From positions 2,418,001-2,482,000 of the forward strand of contig NZ_CP150302.1 of NCBI RefSeq assembly GCF_038051945.1: a stretch of DNA of 64,000 nt. The letters are read 5' to 3'. The notes below the pieces were generated by a model. The model did not search any database. It saw only the letters and a program-made list of their open reading frames with translations, and was not told the origin of the DNA. The position numbers and the translations under genes are program-made. Numbering within the stretch: the stretch's first letter is position 1; each line of letters begins with the position of its first letter. Shown here one piece after another: positions 17,744 through 26,344 of this stretch. The DNA comes from Paenibacillus sp. FSL H3-0469 (GTDB lineage: Bacteria > Bacillota > Bacilli > Paenibacillales > Paenibacillaceae).

Positions 17744-20701
17744 TTAGTTAATGCGTTCAGCTCTGACACCGCCTTTTCTTTCAACTAGTTGATATATTTT
17801 AGAAGGTATACCTTCATTTTCGAGTTTTCTATGAAAAAACTTTGCTTGTGTCGAATCGTGGGTACTCATCAACACTTGAAAATCATATTCTGTAATATAA
17901 TCTCGTAACACATCAAAAACAGAAGAAGCATGAACAAGATCATGATGTTGAATTGGATCGTCCAAAAGTAAAGCTTTCCATGGCGTCCATTCATATCTAT
18001 TCGCCATCGCTAGTAATAGGGTTAATTGTAAATCGGTAATTTGTGCTTCACTGGCTATATCGGCAATATTAATATGTTTATTGTGAATTAATGCCGAAGT
18101 TTTAGCAGTTAGCTTATTTCTTATAATCTTATTACTTAATAACGGAGCATTAGCTATCATTGGGTTAATAACGATTCTTTTAAGCAATCCCTTCCATGGT
18201 TCATTTATGGCAACTAGTTCCTCATGAATTTTTTCCGATTCTAACTTGACATTATCAAGAAAGAAACCTATAGCTTTTCTTTTTTCTATAACATTTTGTA
18301 GAATAGAATCTTTTTGAATTACTGCAGACTTTAATGAAGTAATGTATGCATTTTCGGTTAGATCCCGTATTTGGTTTTTAATTTCATTATTGATTTCTTC
18401 AATCTTTTCAGCGGTACGCCAAGTCGCTAGCTCTTGTTCAATTTTTTCTAAGCTAATATTTGCTTTGTCTAAGCCCTCAATAGAAGTTTTAAGAATCTCA
18501 AGTTTTAATTCCAAGAATTCTTGGTTTGGCTGTCCTTCTAAACCTGCTTGCTCCCATTCAGCAATAATGGCATCTTGGATGCCTTTAACCTTAGAAATCG
18601 ATTCATTCTCAAGTAAACAAGAATCCTCGTATTGTTTAAGCTCAGCTATATTTTTTAATAGTACAGCATCATTTTCATCAATTATTCTAATTAATTCTTT
18701 TTCTCTCAACGTTTTACTAGATATACTATTTTTTATAGCGTCTCTCCGTTCATTGGCCAATGACTCACCAGTGTTTTTTATTTTTACATTTAACGCGCTT
18801 AAATCATATTGTAGCCGTAAAATTATATTAGTAATTTCGTTTATTGATCTTTCATGTTCGTTTCTTTTCAACTTGGCATTGTCTATCTTAGCACTATCTT
18901 CATATGGTTCAAGCTGACTTTTTCTAATCTCAAGATCTCTAATATTTTGTGTGGTTTGCCTAACCTGTTCTTCAATATATAAATGTGCTTCCTCTGGATT
19001 CAGTAAACCGGGAAACTGTGGCTGAATTCTTTGTAAAATATTTTTTTGATTTTCTTCAACTCTATCGTTTTCAGAACTCAACTCTAATAACGTTTCTTGA
19101 AGCTTTTGATTTTCCATACTTAATTTTCGTTGAGCTTCCTCAAGAACGATAAAGGCCTCTTTCTCTTCCTCAATAGCATTTGATATGGCTGGATTTAATC
19201 TATTTAGTGAACTACCTATACGTCCAACCAATTCCTTAGGATCATAAGTAGCCTGGCAAACCGGGCAGTTCCCTTCATCGTCCGCCAAATTTCTCTTTAT
19301 TATACTAACAGCCTCTTGGATGGCACCGGAAGCCTCATTGAGTGATTCAAGATTACTTTTTTTCATTAAATATTTATTATTCTCTTCAGAAACTTCATTA
19401 TTTATTTGTGATATTGATTTATGGTAATCATTTCTCTTCTTTTCTAATGGAGGTATTTTATTCTGGAGAATATTATTAATCGCATCTGATAGATTATTCC
19501 ATTGTTCATATAAATTTCTTTTGCTTTCAGCCTGCTTCAATAAATTCATTTTTTCGTTTATTGAATTTTGAATAAATTCATGTTGATCCTGAATCCGTTC
19601 ATTCTCCTTGACGAATTTAACTGTTGACTCATACAATCCCTTTAATTCGATTAACTCTTTTTCCTTCTGATCGAGTTCTGTTTTTTTAACTTTCACATCA
19701 CTCTCTTGCTGTTCAATCTCCTCAAACATCGAGTTAATAGAATTTAATTTTCTGACCTCGTTTTGTAAGACAGTCAAAGCATCCTTAGTAGTTTGAAGAT
19801 TATCTCTAGTTTCTTCAATAAAAGAGCTAATCTCAACTATTTTTTTGGTGTATTTTTTTATATAGATTTGCTTATCAGTTATCATTATTTGATTCAAAAA
19901 AAAGAGCCTTGTCCGTTCCTTCAACCCGATTAACCGTATCCTAAGATCAATTTTATTATCTTTCTCTTGTTTAAAAGAAGTTTTAGTTTTCTCGAAAAAA
20001 GATATTACTCGTACTAAGTTCAACGAATCCTTATATTCTTCAAACCCGATCAAATTGCTTATAAGAAGAATATTAGCCACAATTTCCTTTAATGGAGTAA
20101 GCGTGGCTGCAGTTGCAAAGCTATCCCTTTTGGAAATTAATTCTTTGAATTCAGAGAGCTCTTTTTGAGCCTCTTCTAGGCTATTTAATGCAGTTGTTTC
20201 GGTTTTTCCGATTGCCGTTAAAAGCCCTTGTCTTTTGGACAGAATATTTTGCAGTTCTTTTCCCAGAGGTATCTGACTAAGAAATTCTCCGGCGTCTTTG
20301 TCATTCTTATCAATAAACCACTCATTACTTCGCTGTTCGAGAAAATGTGTTAATCTATATAAATAAGGTATAGATGATCGATTTTCTATTGCAAACAAAT
20401 CGTCATAATTTCCACTCTGCTCACATTCCCCACCACTGCGGTATATAGATCGACAATATTTCCCGTCTGAAAAATCTAAGCGTGCACTCATTTTTTCTAG
20501 ACCATTTCTAATAATTGCGTCTTGAGAATTTTCAAGGCGTTTGATTTGTCCAGTTAAAGCTAATTCAATCGCTTCAAAAATAGTAGTCTTTCCCGTACCA
20601 TTTGAAGCTAAGATTATGGTAGCACCCGCGCCAAAATCGATTTCAACGTTTTCTCCCAATTTCCGTGCATTGGTGATAGATATTTTTTCTACATGTTTCA
20701 T
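17744..20701 (-). CDS. lmuB: SMC/Rad50-like ABC ATPase, LmuB-type subunit of a Lamassu (ABC-3C) defence system
   Basis: 985 aa. The ABC ATPase head is split: Walker A ASNGTGKTT at residues 32-40 and Walker B ALLLDDP with Asp914/Asp915, separated by two long coiled-coil arms. A zinc-hook motif CPVC (Cys479, Cys482) sits exactly mid-protein. The downstream QHHD resembles the ABC D-loop/H-region. Such proteins bridge DNA and, in Lamassu/DdmABC systems, sense phage or plasmid DNA and unleash the effector. Its ATG overlaps the stop of the 204-aa gene by 4 nt. Base composition is AT-richer than the flanks, suggesting transfer. Rad50 or a lone repair ATPase is less likely given the two partner genes. 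Confidence 0.85.
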   Translation of the reverse strand: MKHVEKISITNARKLGENVEIDFGAGATIILASNGTGKTTIFEAIELALTGQIKRLENSQDAIIRNGLEKMSARLDFSDGKYCRSIYRSGGECEQSGNYDDLFAIENRSSIPYLYRLTHFLEQRSNEWFIDKNDKDAGEFLSQIPLGKELQNILSKRQGLLTAIGKTETTALNSLEEAQKELSEFKELISKRDSFATAATLTPLKEIVANILLISNLIGFEEYKDSLNLVRVISFFEKTKTSFKQEKDNKIDLRIRLIGLKERTRLFFLNQIMITDKQIYIKKYTKKIVEISSFIEETRDNLQTTKDALTVLQNEVRKLNSINSMFEEIEQQESDVKVKKTELDQKEKELIELKGLYESTVKFVKENERIQDQHEFIQNSINEKMNLLKQAESKRNLYEQWNNLSDAINNILQNKIPPLEKKRNDYHKSISQINNEVSEENNKYLMKKSNLESLNEASGAIQEAVSIIKRNLADDEGNCPVCQATYDPKELVGRIGSSLNRLNPAISNAIEEEKEAFIVLEEAQRKLSMENQKLQETLLELSSENDRVEENQKNILQRIQPQFPGLLNPEEAHLYIEEQVRQTTQNIRDLEIRKSQLEPYEDSAKIDNAKLKRNEHERSINEITNIILRLQYDLSALNVKIKNTGESLANERRDAIKNSISSKTLREKELIRIIDENDAVLLKNIAELKQYEDSCLLENESISKVKGIQDAIIAEWEQAGLEGQPNQEFLELKLEILKTSIEGLDKANISLEKIEQELATWRTAEKIEEINNEIKNQIRDLTENAYITSLKSAVIQKDSILQNVIEKRKAIGFFLDNVKLESEKIHEELVAINEPWKGLLKRIVINPMIANAPLLSNKIIRNKLTAKTSALIHNKHINIADIASEAQITDLQLTLLLAMANRYEWTPWKALLLDDPIQHHDLVHASSVFDVLRDYITEYDFQVLMSTHDSTQAKFFHRKLENEGIPSKIYQLVERKGGVRAERIN

Positions 20702-21312
20702 GATTTACCCTCCCCTTCAAGGAGTCCTTCAAGAAGTTCACTACCTGACAATTCAGAAAAGGCTTTATACCATTTTGTTTGTATTTCTGGAGTAAGCCAA
20801 CTGAACTCGGCAAGTGTATTGGAAAAGGCCTTCACAATTGGATCTGCACTTTTGGCGGTACCTTTGCTACTTTTAAACTTTTGTAAAAAAGTACGGTCAA
20901 TAAAATCAAGAATATCTTCTTTGGGTAAAAGAACATATTTGCGACAAAACTGCTCGGTCGATTCGATACGCAGACATTCTTCGACACTTATGTCACGGTT
21001 AAATGCTAAAAAGAGATATAGATCTGTGTTTTCCGATCCCAACAACCTTTCTTTAACAATAGCAACCCAGCTTAGAGCACTCTTCAACTCAGCTTTAATC
21101 TCATCTTCATCATGTGATACTATTTCTATAAATAACAGCGTTTTCCAATTGTTCGTTTTCACATTTAACCGCTTTATCCGGAGAATGTCCTTATTTTTAA
21201 GATTGTCAGCAGATAGACTAATCAATTCTTCTATAAATTCAACATTATGATCACAGAAGTAACGATCTTTAATTAAATTTTCAACTTTAGACTTGATTTT
21301 ATCGAACTTCAT
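20698..21312 (-). CDS. lmuC: LmuC-type middle component of a Lamassu (ABC-3C) defence system
   Basis: 204 aa, soluble, mostly helical in appearance, no catalytic motif seen. It is assigned by position: it overlaps the effector gene upstream and the ATPase gene downstream by 4 nt each (ATGA junctions). This matches the large effector, small middle protein, SMC-like ATPase order of Lamassu/ABC-3C operons. The middle protein is thought to join the effector to the ATPase head. Sequence similarity among such proteins is low, so the assignment rests on context. Confidence 0.7.
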   Translation of the reverse strand: MKFDKIKSKVENLIKDRYFCDHNVEFIEELISLSADNLKNKDILRIKRLNVKTNNWKTLLFIEIVSHDEDEIKAELKSALSWVAIVKERLLGSENTDLYLFLAFNRDISVEECLRIESTEQFCRKYVLLPKEDILDFIDRTFLQKFKSSKGTAKSADPIVKAFSNTLAEFSWLTPEIQTKWYKAFSELSGSELLEGLLEGEGKS

Positions 21313-23270
21313 ATCATCACTCCATCAGCTATTTTATCGATTTCAAGCTGAGTATTAATTTTGTATTCATCTACGCTTCTTATAAGATATTCTCTTAGAT
21401 CAGATATATTCCCATTTTCAAGTTTCTTCACAAATATCCGGTCTCTAGTAATCAATAATTTGGGGTACCTAGGGTGGGTTAATAAGCTACGTTTTGTAAT
21501 TTCGCCCAGTATATCACCATTAAAAACTTCAGTTTCAGTCAGTTCTGACTGTGAAATTATTAATATCTCTTCTGCTTCCTTCTCAAGTAATTTCCCAATA
21601 CCCTTATCATCATCAATCTTGATAATTTTCCTCAAGCCTTCGGCTGGCCCACTCCAATAAGCAAGTCCAATTGAATGCATTTTCAAATGAACATTTACTG
21701 CTTTCCAACTCGTATTTTCTTCATCACCTAAACATACAGACACGACCAATAAAAGAAAAATTGACTCGACTAGCAAATCTGTTGTTTGCGGGCCTACTCT
21801 TAACTCCCCAGAAATTGAATCCCCTTCAGCTCGGGGATGAAGTACGTTGACAAAAAGTTTTTTTTGTTCATCTATACTATTTTCCAGTATATGCTTCCAA
21901 TTACTCCATCTTTTTTCGACTTCCGTTCTTAGATCACCACTTGTCATATTTCGTATATTATTTGATATTCCGCTGCTTATAAGTTCAAAACTTCGCTTAT
22001 ACATTTCTACATGCAATTCATTGGCATACTGTTCCTGGTCATCTATTGTCAACAACCCTTTTCTTTCACCTTGGATTAGTGGAGTTAGCCCATCCAAAAT
22101 CCGTAAACCATTTAGATCATTTTTAGTTACTCCAAGCGTTCCACCAGTTTTATTTTTAATGATGCTTTCCCAACTAGATTTATCAGAGCAAATAATATCA
22201 AATGAACCATGGGGATGTAATAAAAGGCGCATTAGACTGTTTGTTACATGGCAATTTTCAATACTTGCTCCCTCAATTTTCAACTTACGTACATTGGGGT
22301 TTCCTGCAGCCCATAATGAAGGAATTATAACTGCTGGTCTTTCAAATACAGAATTATTTTGCAGATCATTTATTCCAGATATATGCCAAGTCGAGTCATT
22401 ATTTTGAAATAATGTCCACTTTTCTATATCAGGGAGTAAATATTCTTGTATTTGATACAACAATTGTCGTGGCCTTATTGCGCCGGAGAATGTTTCATTT
22501 TCATCCATATACGAAAATATTAATGAGATCACCTTATCAACTTCGTTAGGTTGAAATACATAGTTAAGGTTGTTTTTCACACGGCATATAATGTCTGGTT
22601 CCTGACCGGGGGTTTTTATTTTTAAAACCCGTATGAGTTTTAAAATGTGTTCCCATCCATCGAAACCACACCAACTGATTAGCCAATTATATATATTTTT
22701 AGCATTCTTATCCACCGAGGCTAAATTCTCTAGGTCACCCGAAGTTGTAACACTTTTAAACTGATTTTCAAAGAGATTTCTTAAATGTCTAATTTCAAGT
22801 TCAGTCTTTATTTTTATTGAATCGTTTGGGAGTACAAGCCAAAACTCGTCTTTAATGTTAAGAGAACTAAAATCAACTGTTTTAATCCAATTCGCAAGAC
22901 TTTCTATCGACTCGTCAAGAGGTGACAAATCTCTAAAAGCACCAGCTCTTTTTCCTTGAATATATGTATTTCTTATAATTGCATCAGAGGAGAAACCCGT
23001 TGTTTGCCTCTTAGCTTGTATATAAATATTGCCACCACCATTTTTTTCAATAACAAAATCATCCCATTTATCAATACTGCCCTGTTCGGCACCAATTGAT
23101 AAATAGGAGGCATTTCCTTTAAAAAAATGCAATAACATATTTGTTATTTCTTCCAAGGCAAGATGTCGCTCAAATCTTTTAGTTTGATCGAGTCTAAGTT
23201 TATTTAACATGAAATAGTCTCCAGTAGTTTTTTTAAAAAAATCAACTTTTATCGGTTTCATAAAAATCAT
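21309..23270 (-). CDS. lmuA: LmuA-type effector of a Lamassu (ABC-3C) defence system, putative N-terminal nuclease
   Basis: 653 aa. The first ~120 residues have a pattern like restriction-endonuclease folds: an early helix (RHLALEEITNMLLHFF), acidic WDDFVIEK with Asp70/Asp71, and a strand ending IYIQAKRQ (Gln85-Ala-Lys87). This resembles the Cap4/DUF4297 nuclease group found in many LmuA proteins. The remaining ~500 residues are helical and should be the ABC-3C C-terminal region. Start options are ATG 23270 and ATG 23261; no clear ribosome site precedes either. A palindrome (23274-23294) ends 4 nt before the first. It is the first gene of the coupled three-gene operon. Confidence 0.72.
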   Translation of the reverse strand: MIFMKPIKVDFFKKTTGDYFMLNKLRLDQTKRFERHLALEEITNMLLHFFKGNASYLSIGAEQGSIDKWDDFVIEKNGGGNIYIQAKRQTTGFSSDAIIRNTYIQGKRAGAFRDLSPLDESIESLANWIKTVDFSSLNIKDEFWLVLPNDSIKIKTELEIRHLRNLFENQFKSVTTSGDLENLASVDKNAKNIYNWLISWCGFDGWEHILKLIRVLKIKTPGQEPDIICRVKNNLNYVFQPNEVDKVISLIFSYMDENETFSGAIRPRQLLYQIQEYLLPDIEKWTLFQNNDSTWHISGINDLQNNSVFERPAVIIPSLWAAGNPNVRKLKIEGASIENCHVTNSLMRLLLHPHGSFDIICSDKSSWESIIKNKTGGTLGVTKNDLNGLRILDGLTPLIQGERKGLLTIDDQEQYANELHVEMYKRSFELISSGISNNIRNMTSGDLRTEVEKRWSNWKHILENSIDEQKKLFVNVLHPRAEGDSISGELRVGPQTTDLLVESIFLLLVVSVCLGDEENTSWKAVNVHLKMHSIGLAYWSGPAEGLRKIIKIDDDKGIGKLLEKEAEEILIISQSELTETEVFNGDILGEITKRSLLTHPRYPKLLITRDRIFVKKLENGNISDLREYLIRSVDEYKINTQLEIDKIADGVMI

Positions 23271-23273
23271 AAC

Positions 23274-23294
23274 GGATTACTGTCTATGTAATCC
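23274..23294. promoter_or_regulatory. Palindrome GGATTAC-N7-GTAATCC before lmuA
   Basis: A perfect 7-bp inverted repeat separated by 7 nt, ending 4 nt before the lmuA ATG. It occupies the place where a ribosome site would be. It could be a repressor operator or an RNA hairpin limiting effector translation. Confidence 0.55.
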
Positions 23295-23640
23295 CACTTT
23301 TAATTTATCAACCACACCCCATATATTTTGCAGGATTGATCAAACAATGGGTGTCTTTATTTGTAAGAATAGGAGACCAGTTCAAAAACTATCAGCAAAT
23401 ATAAGTCATATAAAATCCACTCTCTTATTTTCTTTTTTAACTGCGTTCTGAAAATAGCCTCTTGTTAGTGGTAATCTAAATTTCTTCCATAATTTTAAGA
23501 CTTTAGGACTAAGTCAAAATACATAATTCGTCAATAACCTACCATCTCCTCCCAAACAAGTGTTCTATTTAAGGGTGTTTTGTAAATATGTCGTAAATTT
23601 GAAAATTTGAAATCTATATTATACATATGATAATCAGAAA
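23295..23640. other. Upstream region of the defence operon
   Basis: AT-rich, without a credible gene. It contains a second loose inverted repeat (ACACCCCAT near 23315 against ATGGGTGT near 23348). It should carry the lmuA promoter on the minus strand and the start of the radC remnant on the plus strand. Confidence 0.4.
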
Positions 23641-23643
23641 TTC

Positions 23644-24095
23644 TTGGGGAGGTTTAGCATTACGCGACAGGCTAAGGAACATGATTTAAGGCAATTAGTC
23701 TCTGAATCATTAAGGGAAAGCAATAACAGCTGCGCAAGAGCTTTTCGAGCTTTTCCTACAGTTACAGACCTAATGAATGTATCAGAACAAAAGTTAGTGT
23801 CTTTATGGGAAAAGCTCGGCAACTTTCACTGTTTTGAACAAAAAGAACACTTCATCTGCCTTTTCCTCCATACAAAGAACCGCCTCATCTTCAAAGAAGT
23901 CATCTCCATAGGCTCACTTAACACCGCGATCGTCCACCCTAGGGAAGTATCCATGCAGCGATAGGACGCTGTAGTACCTCGCTCATTTGTGCTCACCCGA
24001 GCGGTGACTCGGAGCTGCTCAATAGAGGATTTTAATCTGACAAAAACATCTCATAGCGGATGGGGATATCATAGGAATAGAATTCCTTAGCCGCT
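23644..24095 (+). pseudogene. radC: radC (MPN/JAB domain) pseudogene
   Basis: The open part (23644-23964) ends in [18 protein letters not shown] then [15 protein letters not shown], the start of the RadC MPN domain. After the stop, pieces of the rest are still readable: LICAHPSGDSE (from the metal-binding HNHPSGD motif, here missing residues), EDFNLTK, and HLIADGDIIGIEF (cf. HIIIGDG). Frameshifts and stops therefore break the gene, and the metal site is lost. RadC-like genes are frequent passengers in mobile and defence islands, which agrees with its place beside the Lamassu operon. Confidence 0.75.
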
Positions 24096-24154
24096 GCTAT
24101 AAAACAAAAAAGAGTACCTTTTATCGGCACCCTCTCAGCTACACTATAACAATC

Positions 24155-24367
24155 TTATTTATCAGGACTGTACTCAATCAACTCCGACAGCTTACATTGA
24201 AACGTATCACAAAGTTTAAACAGTGTTTCTAGCTTAATCGTTTCTAAGTCGTTTCCTCTATACAGCTTATTGATTGAATTCCGGCTTAACCCTGATTTCT
24301 CCATTAATTCAGTAATATCGTCGATCTGATGCTCGGCCATTAGCATTCTTAGATTGCTTTTCAACAA
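24155..24367 (-). CDS. Small Cro/C1-type helix-turn-helix regulator
   Basis: 70 aa, essentially one HTH_3 domain: helix ITELMEKSGLSRNSINKLYRG is the turn and recognition segment, followed by LETLFKLCDTFQCKLSELIEY typical of YozG-like regulators. It is divergent from the 96-aa gene at 24507 across a region with repeated AAGTTAA/TTAACTT half-sites, so it is probably autoregulated and controls its neighbour. It may be a leftover of the island's regulatory module. Confidence 0.85.
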   Translation of the reverse strand: MLKSNLRMLMAEHQIDDITELMEKSGLSRNSINKLYRGNDLETIKLETLFKLCDTFQCKLSELIEYSPDK

Positions 24368-24416
24368 GAAGTTCCCCTCCAGCTATTAGTATGAATGATG
24401 ATTACAGACGATGGAT

Positions 24417-24489
24417 TGACCTTACAAAGTTAAAAATTAACTTTACAATTAACTTCACAGAGTTATATAATGACCTTATAAAGTTAATT
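24417..24489. promoter_or_regulatory. Divergent operator/promoter region of the small HTH gene
   Basis: Direct repeat TGACCTTACAAAGTTAA (24417) and TGACCTTATAAAGTTAA (24471), with inverted TTAACTT copies at about 24437 and 24450. A plus-strand promoter TTTACA, 18 nt, TATAAT (24466-24471) lies inside the repeats. Confidence 0.6.
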
Positions 24490-24506
24490 ATTTGGAGGTG
24501 CATGGT

Positions 24507-24797
24507 TTGTATGAATCTTTAGAATCCTTAACCGACCCACTAATTCGTATCCGGCTTGAAAGGATGTACCGTGAACTGTTGGACAATGATCCTATCTATA
24601 AACAGCTTCTTCTGGAAAGCAGTGAGTGCTTCCGGCAACTTAGGATAGCTCTGCCAGAGGAGCAGCAGAGGGCTTCATTCCTGTACGAGGATGCCCAATT
24701 ATCGCTCCAAGCCATTCTAGAACGCTCCATCTATCTGCAAGGATTCAAAGATGCTCTTTACCTCTTCAATGAATTACAGATTTCGTCTCCTGCTTAA
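24507..24797 (+). CDS. Hypothetical protein (96 aa)
   Basis: Not recognised. The start is placed at TTG 24507, with GGAGG 8 nt upstream; the frame is open to 24492. The product is acidic, probably helical, Leu- and Glu-rich, with no membrane segment. It is divergent from the HTH gene and shares its operator region, so the two may be a regulatory pair. A bidirectional terminator separates it from tRNA-Leu. Confidence 0.65.
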   Translation: MYESLESLTDPLIRIRLERMYRELLDNDPIYKQLLLESSECFRQLRIALPEEQQRASFLYEDAQLSLQAILERSIYLQGFKDALYLFNELQISSPA

Positions 24798-24844
24798 TTC
24801 GATTCTTCAATTACATTATCCTTTTTCTGTTCTGTATGTATAGA

Positions 24845-24872
24845 AAAGACGCATTCAGCAGAATGCGTCTTT
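24845..24872. terminator. Bidirectional terminator between the 96-aa gene and tRNA-Leu
   Basis: AAAGACGCATTC-agca-GAATGCGTCTTT, a perfect 12-bp stem. It serves the plus-strand gene and the minus-strand tRNA, where TTTTCTA follows. Confidence 0.85.
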
Positions 24873-24887
24873 CCCTACTACTATATA

Positions 24888-24973
24888 TGCCGAGGACGGG
24901 GGTCGAACCCGTACGGTACTCACGTACCGCAGGATTTTAAGTCCTGTGCGTCTGCCTGTTCCGCCACCCCGGC
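24888..24973 (-). tRNA. tRNA-Leu(UAA)
   Basis: An 86-nt class II tRNA with a long variable arm (CGGTACGTGAGTACCG). The acceptor stem GCCGGGG pairs with CCTCGGC (one mismatch-type pair), the T-arm is GGGTTCGACCC, and the anticodon loop ACTTAAAAT gives UAA. CCA is not encoded. It is the right border of the defence island. Confidence 0.95.
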
Positions 24974-25069
24974 ATGGTATTGCGCGTTCTTACGCGACAA
25001 GAAATATAATAGCACGTATTAGGTGGATACGCAATAAATATTTCCTGTTTTCCCTGTCCTCAAAAAAAT

Positions 25070-25098
25070 AGCCCGGTCAGCCAAAGCTGATACGGGCT
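25070..25098 (-). terminator. Terminator after the WGxxGxxG gene
   Basis: AGCCCG..CAGC-caaa-GCTG..CGGGCT hairpin, with TTTTTTTGAGG following on the minus strand. Confidence 0.8.
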
Positions 25099-25117
25099 TG
25101 TTGTCCACGGCCAAATC

Positions 25118-25582
25118 CTAGTGGCGGTCGCGCTCGCCGGTTCTGCTGCGCATGCCAGCCAGACCCAGGAGACCGACGAGACCGAGCCAGCCCCAGTTGG
25201 AGCGGTTATCGTTATTGTCTGTGGTGGTCGTGCTCTGTGCCCGATATCTGCCGGTAGGCATGTCGTTGGACAGCGGGGAGACAGAGCTGTTGTTCCCGGT
25301 ACGGATTTTGTCCTTCATGATGTTTTCGGTCTTGTGCATGGAATCTCTGGTCTCATTCATCATGGTGTTGCCCCGGCCGTCCATCATCCGGTCATCCATA
25401 TTGCCCATGTTGCCCATCCGGCCGTCAGTAGACATGTTGTTCATGCCTGGAGCGGTGGTGCTCATAACGCCCGGAGTCGTAGTTGTCATACCGCCCGGAG
25501 CTGCTGCGGAGATGTCACCTGCTCCGAGCAGACTCATGGACAGGACCGTACCGCAGGCAAGACTTGTGATCAGCTTGTTCAA
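25118..25582 (-). CDS. WGxxGxxG family secreted/surface protein
   Basis: 154 aa. N-terminal signal peptide (MNKLITSLACGTVLSMSLLGAGDISAAA in two parts; cleavage after Ala is likely). Then a low-complexity Met/Gly/Thr/Asn region with repeated GNMGNMDDRM-like units, and a C-terminal hydrophobic NWGWLGLVGLLGLAGMRSR, the WGxxGxxG signature ending in basic residues. Function unknown; the C-terminal anchor resembles short sorting/transmembrane signals. Confidence 0.8.
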   Translation of the reverse strand: MNKLITSLACGTVLSMSLLGAGDISAAAPGGMTTTTPGVMSTTAPGMNNMSTDGRMGNMGNMDDRMMDGRGNTMMNETRDSMHKTENIMKDKIRTGNNSSVSPLSNDMPTGRYRAQSTTTTDNNDNRSNWGWLGLVGLLGLAGMRSRTGERDRH

Positions 25583-25657
25583 AATGTTGTGCCCCCTTCA
25601 TGGATGTGGTTAATCGCTGATAATTTCCCCATCCGGGACAGCATCTATGCAGAGAAG

Positions 25658-26344
25658 TTATTCCTTCACAATGTTCACGGTCTTGCTGGACGCATTATAC
25701 GTGACCTTGGCTCCAAGTGCTTCCGCAACCGCACGTACAGGCGCATAGGTTACCGCATCGTCCATGACGCCGGTCGTCAGCTTCTTTCCATTGAGCGTAA
25801 TATTTACCGGGATATCCTTGTTCACCTCTGGCTCACCTCCGGTTATACGGCTTAGTGCAGCTGCACTCTGCTGGGCAGTAGGCCGTCTGCCTGCCTTCAG
25901 GTCCTGGATGCTAAGGCCGAAGCTCATCTGCAGATGAGCGTAATCCTTGAAGGAGGTCCAGTCCCCGCCCCATTCGAACCCCAGCTTCTTCCCCTCCTGC
26001 ACTACCTCTTGCCAGTCTGACACCTTGTCGCCGTCCCCGTCACGGGTCATATCCCAAGACACATTCCTGCCATCCGGCAGCAGCAGCGCAAAGTCTATTG
26101 CCAGTCCGTAATTATGGTAGCTGTCGCCTCCCCGGGCATTCGTTACAATGTCGCCCTTCTTGGTTCTCCCTTGAGCATATAGCTCATTCTGCTGCGCTAT
26201 CGTGCGCATGCCCTGCGTAATGAGGATCGGTACCCCCCGGTTATAGCTCCGTCTAATCAGCTCGTTCGCCCCGGCCAGCACAGCCGGATGCAGCTTCGCC
26301 AGCCTTGCGGCCGACTTCTGCTTGACTTGCTCCAAAGTAAGCAT
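25658..26344 (-). CDS. cwlK: CwlK-type peptidoglycan L-Ala-D-Glu/D-Ala peptidase (M15) with C-terminal copper-amine-oxidase-like domain
   Basis: 228 aa. Peptidase_M15_4 domain, residues ~5-160: SYHNYGLAIDFAL carries the zinc-binding His and Asp, and YAHLQM the third ligand; EWGGDWTSFKD is typical of phage endolysin/CwlK enzymes. The last ~50 residues (TLNGKKLTTGVMDDAVTYAP, VRAVAEALGAKV) are a Cu_amine_oxidN1 domain, common in Paenibacillus cell-wall proteins. No signal peptide is seen, so export may depend on holin-like release or mother-cell lysis. It cleaves stem peptides in peptidoglycan. Confidence 0.88.
   Translation of the reverse strand: MLTLEQVKQKSAARLAKLHPAVLAGANELIRRSYNRGVPILITQGMRTIAQQNELYAQGRTKKGDIVTNARGGDSYHNYGLAIDFALLLPDGRNVSWDMTRDGDGDKVSDWQEVVQEGKKLGFEWGGDWTSFKDYAHLQMSFGLSIQDLKAGRRPTAQQSAAALSRITGGEPEVNKDIPVNITLNGKKLTTGVMDDAVTYAPVRAVAEALGAKVTYNASSKTVNIVKE

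Noticed and set aside
17744..20701. SbcC/Rad50 or Wadjet JetC-type ATPase
   Set aside because: No sbcD/mre11 nuclease or JetA/B/D partners are adjacent. The two coupled partners fit ABC-3C/Lamassu better.
23644..23964. Intact 106-aa gene
   Set aside because: It ends in the middle of the RadC MPN domain and the remaining domain pieces are readable after the stop, so it is a pseudogene.
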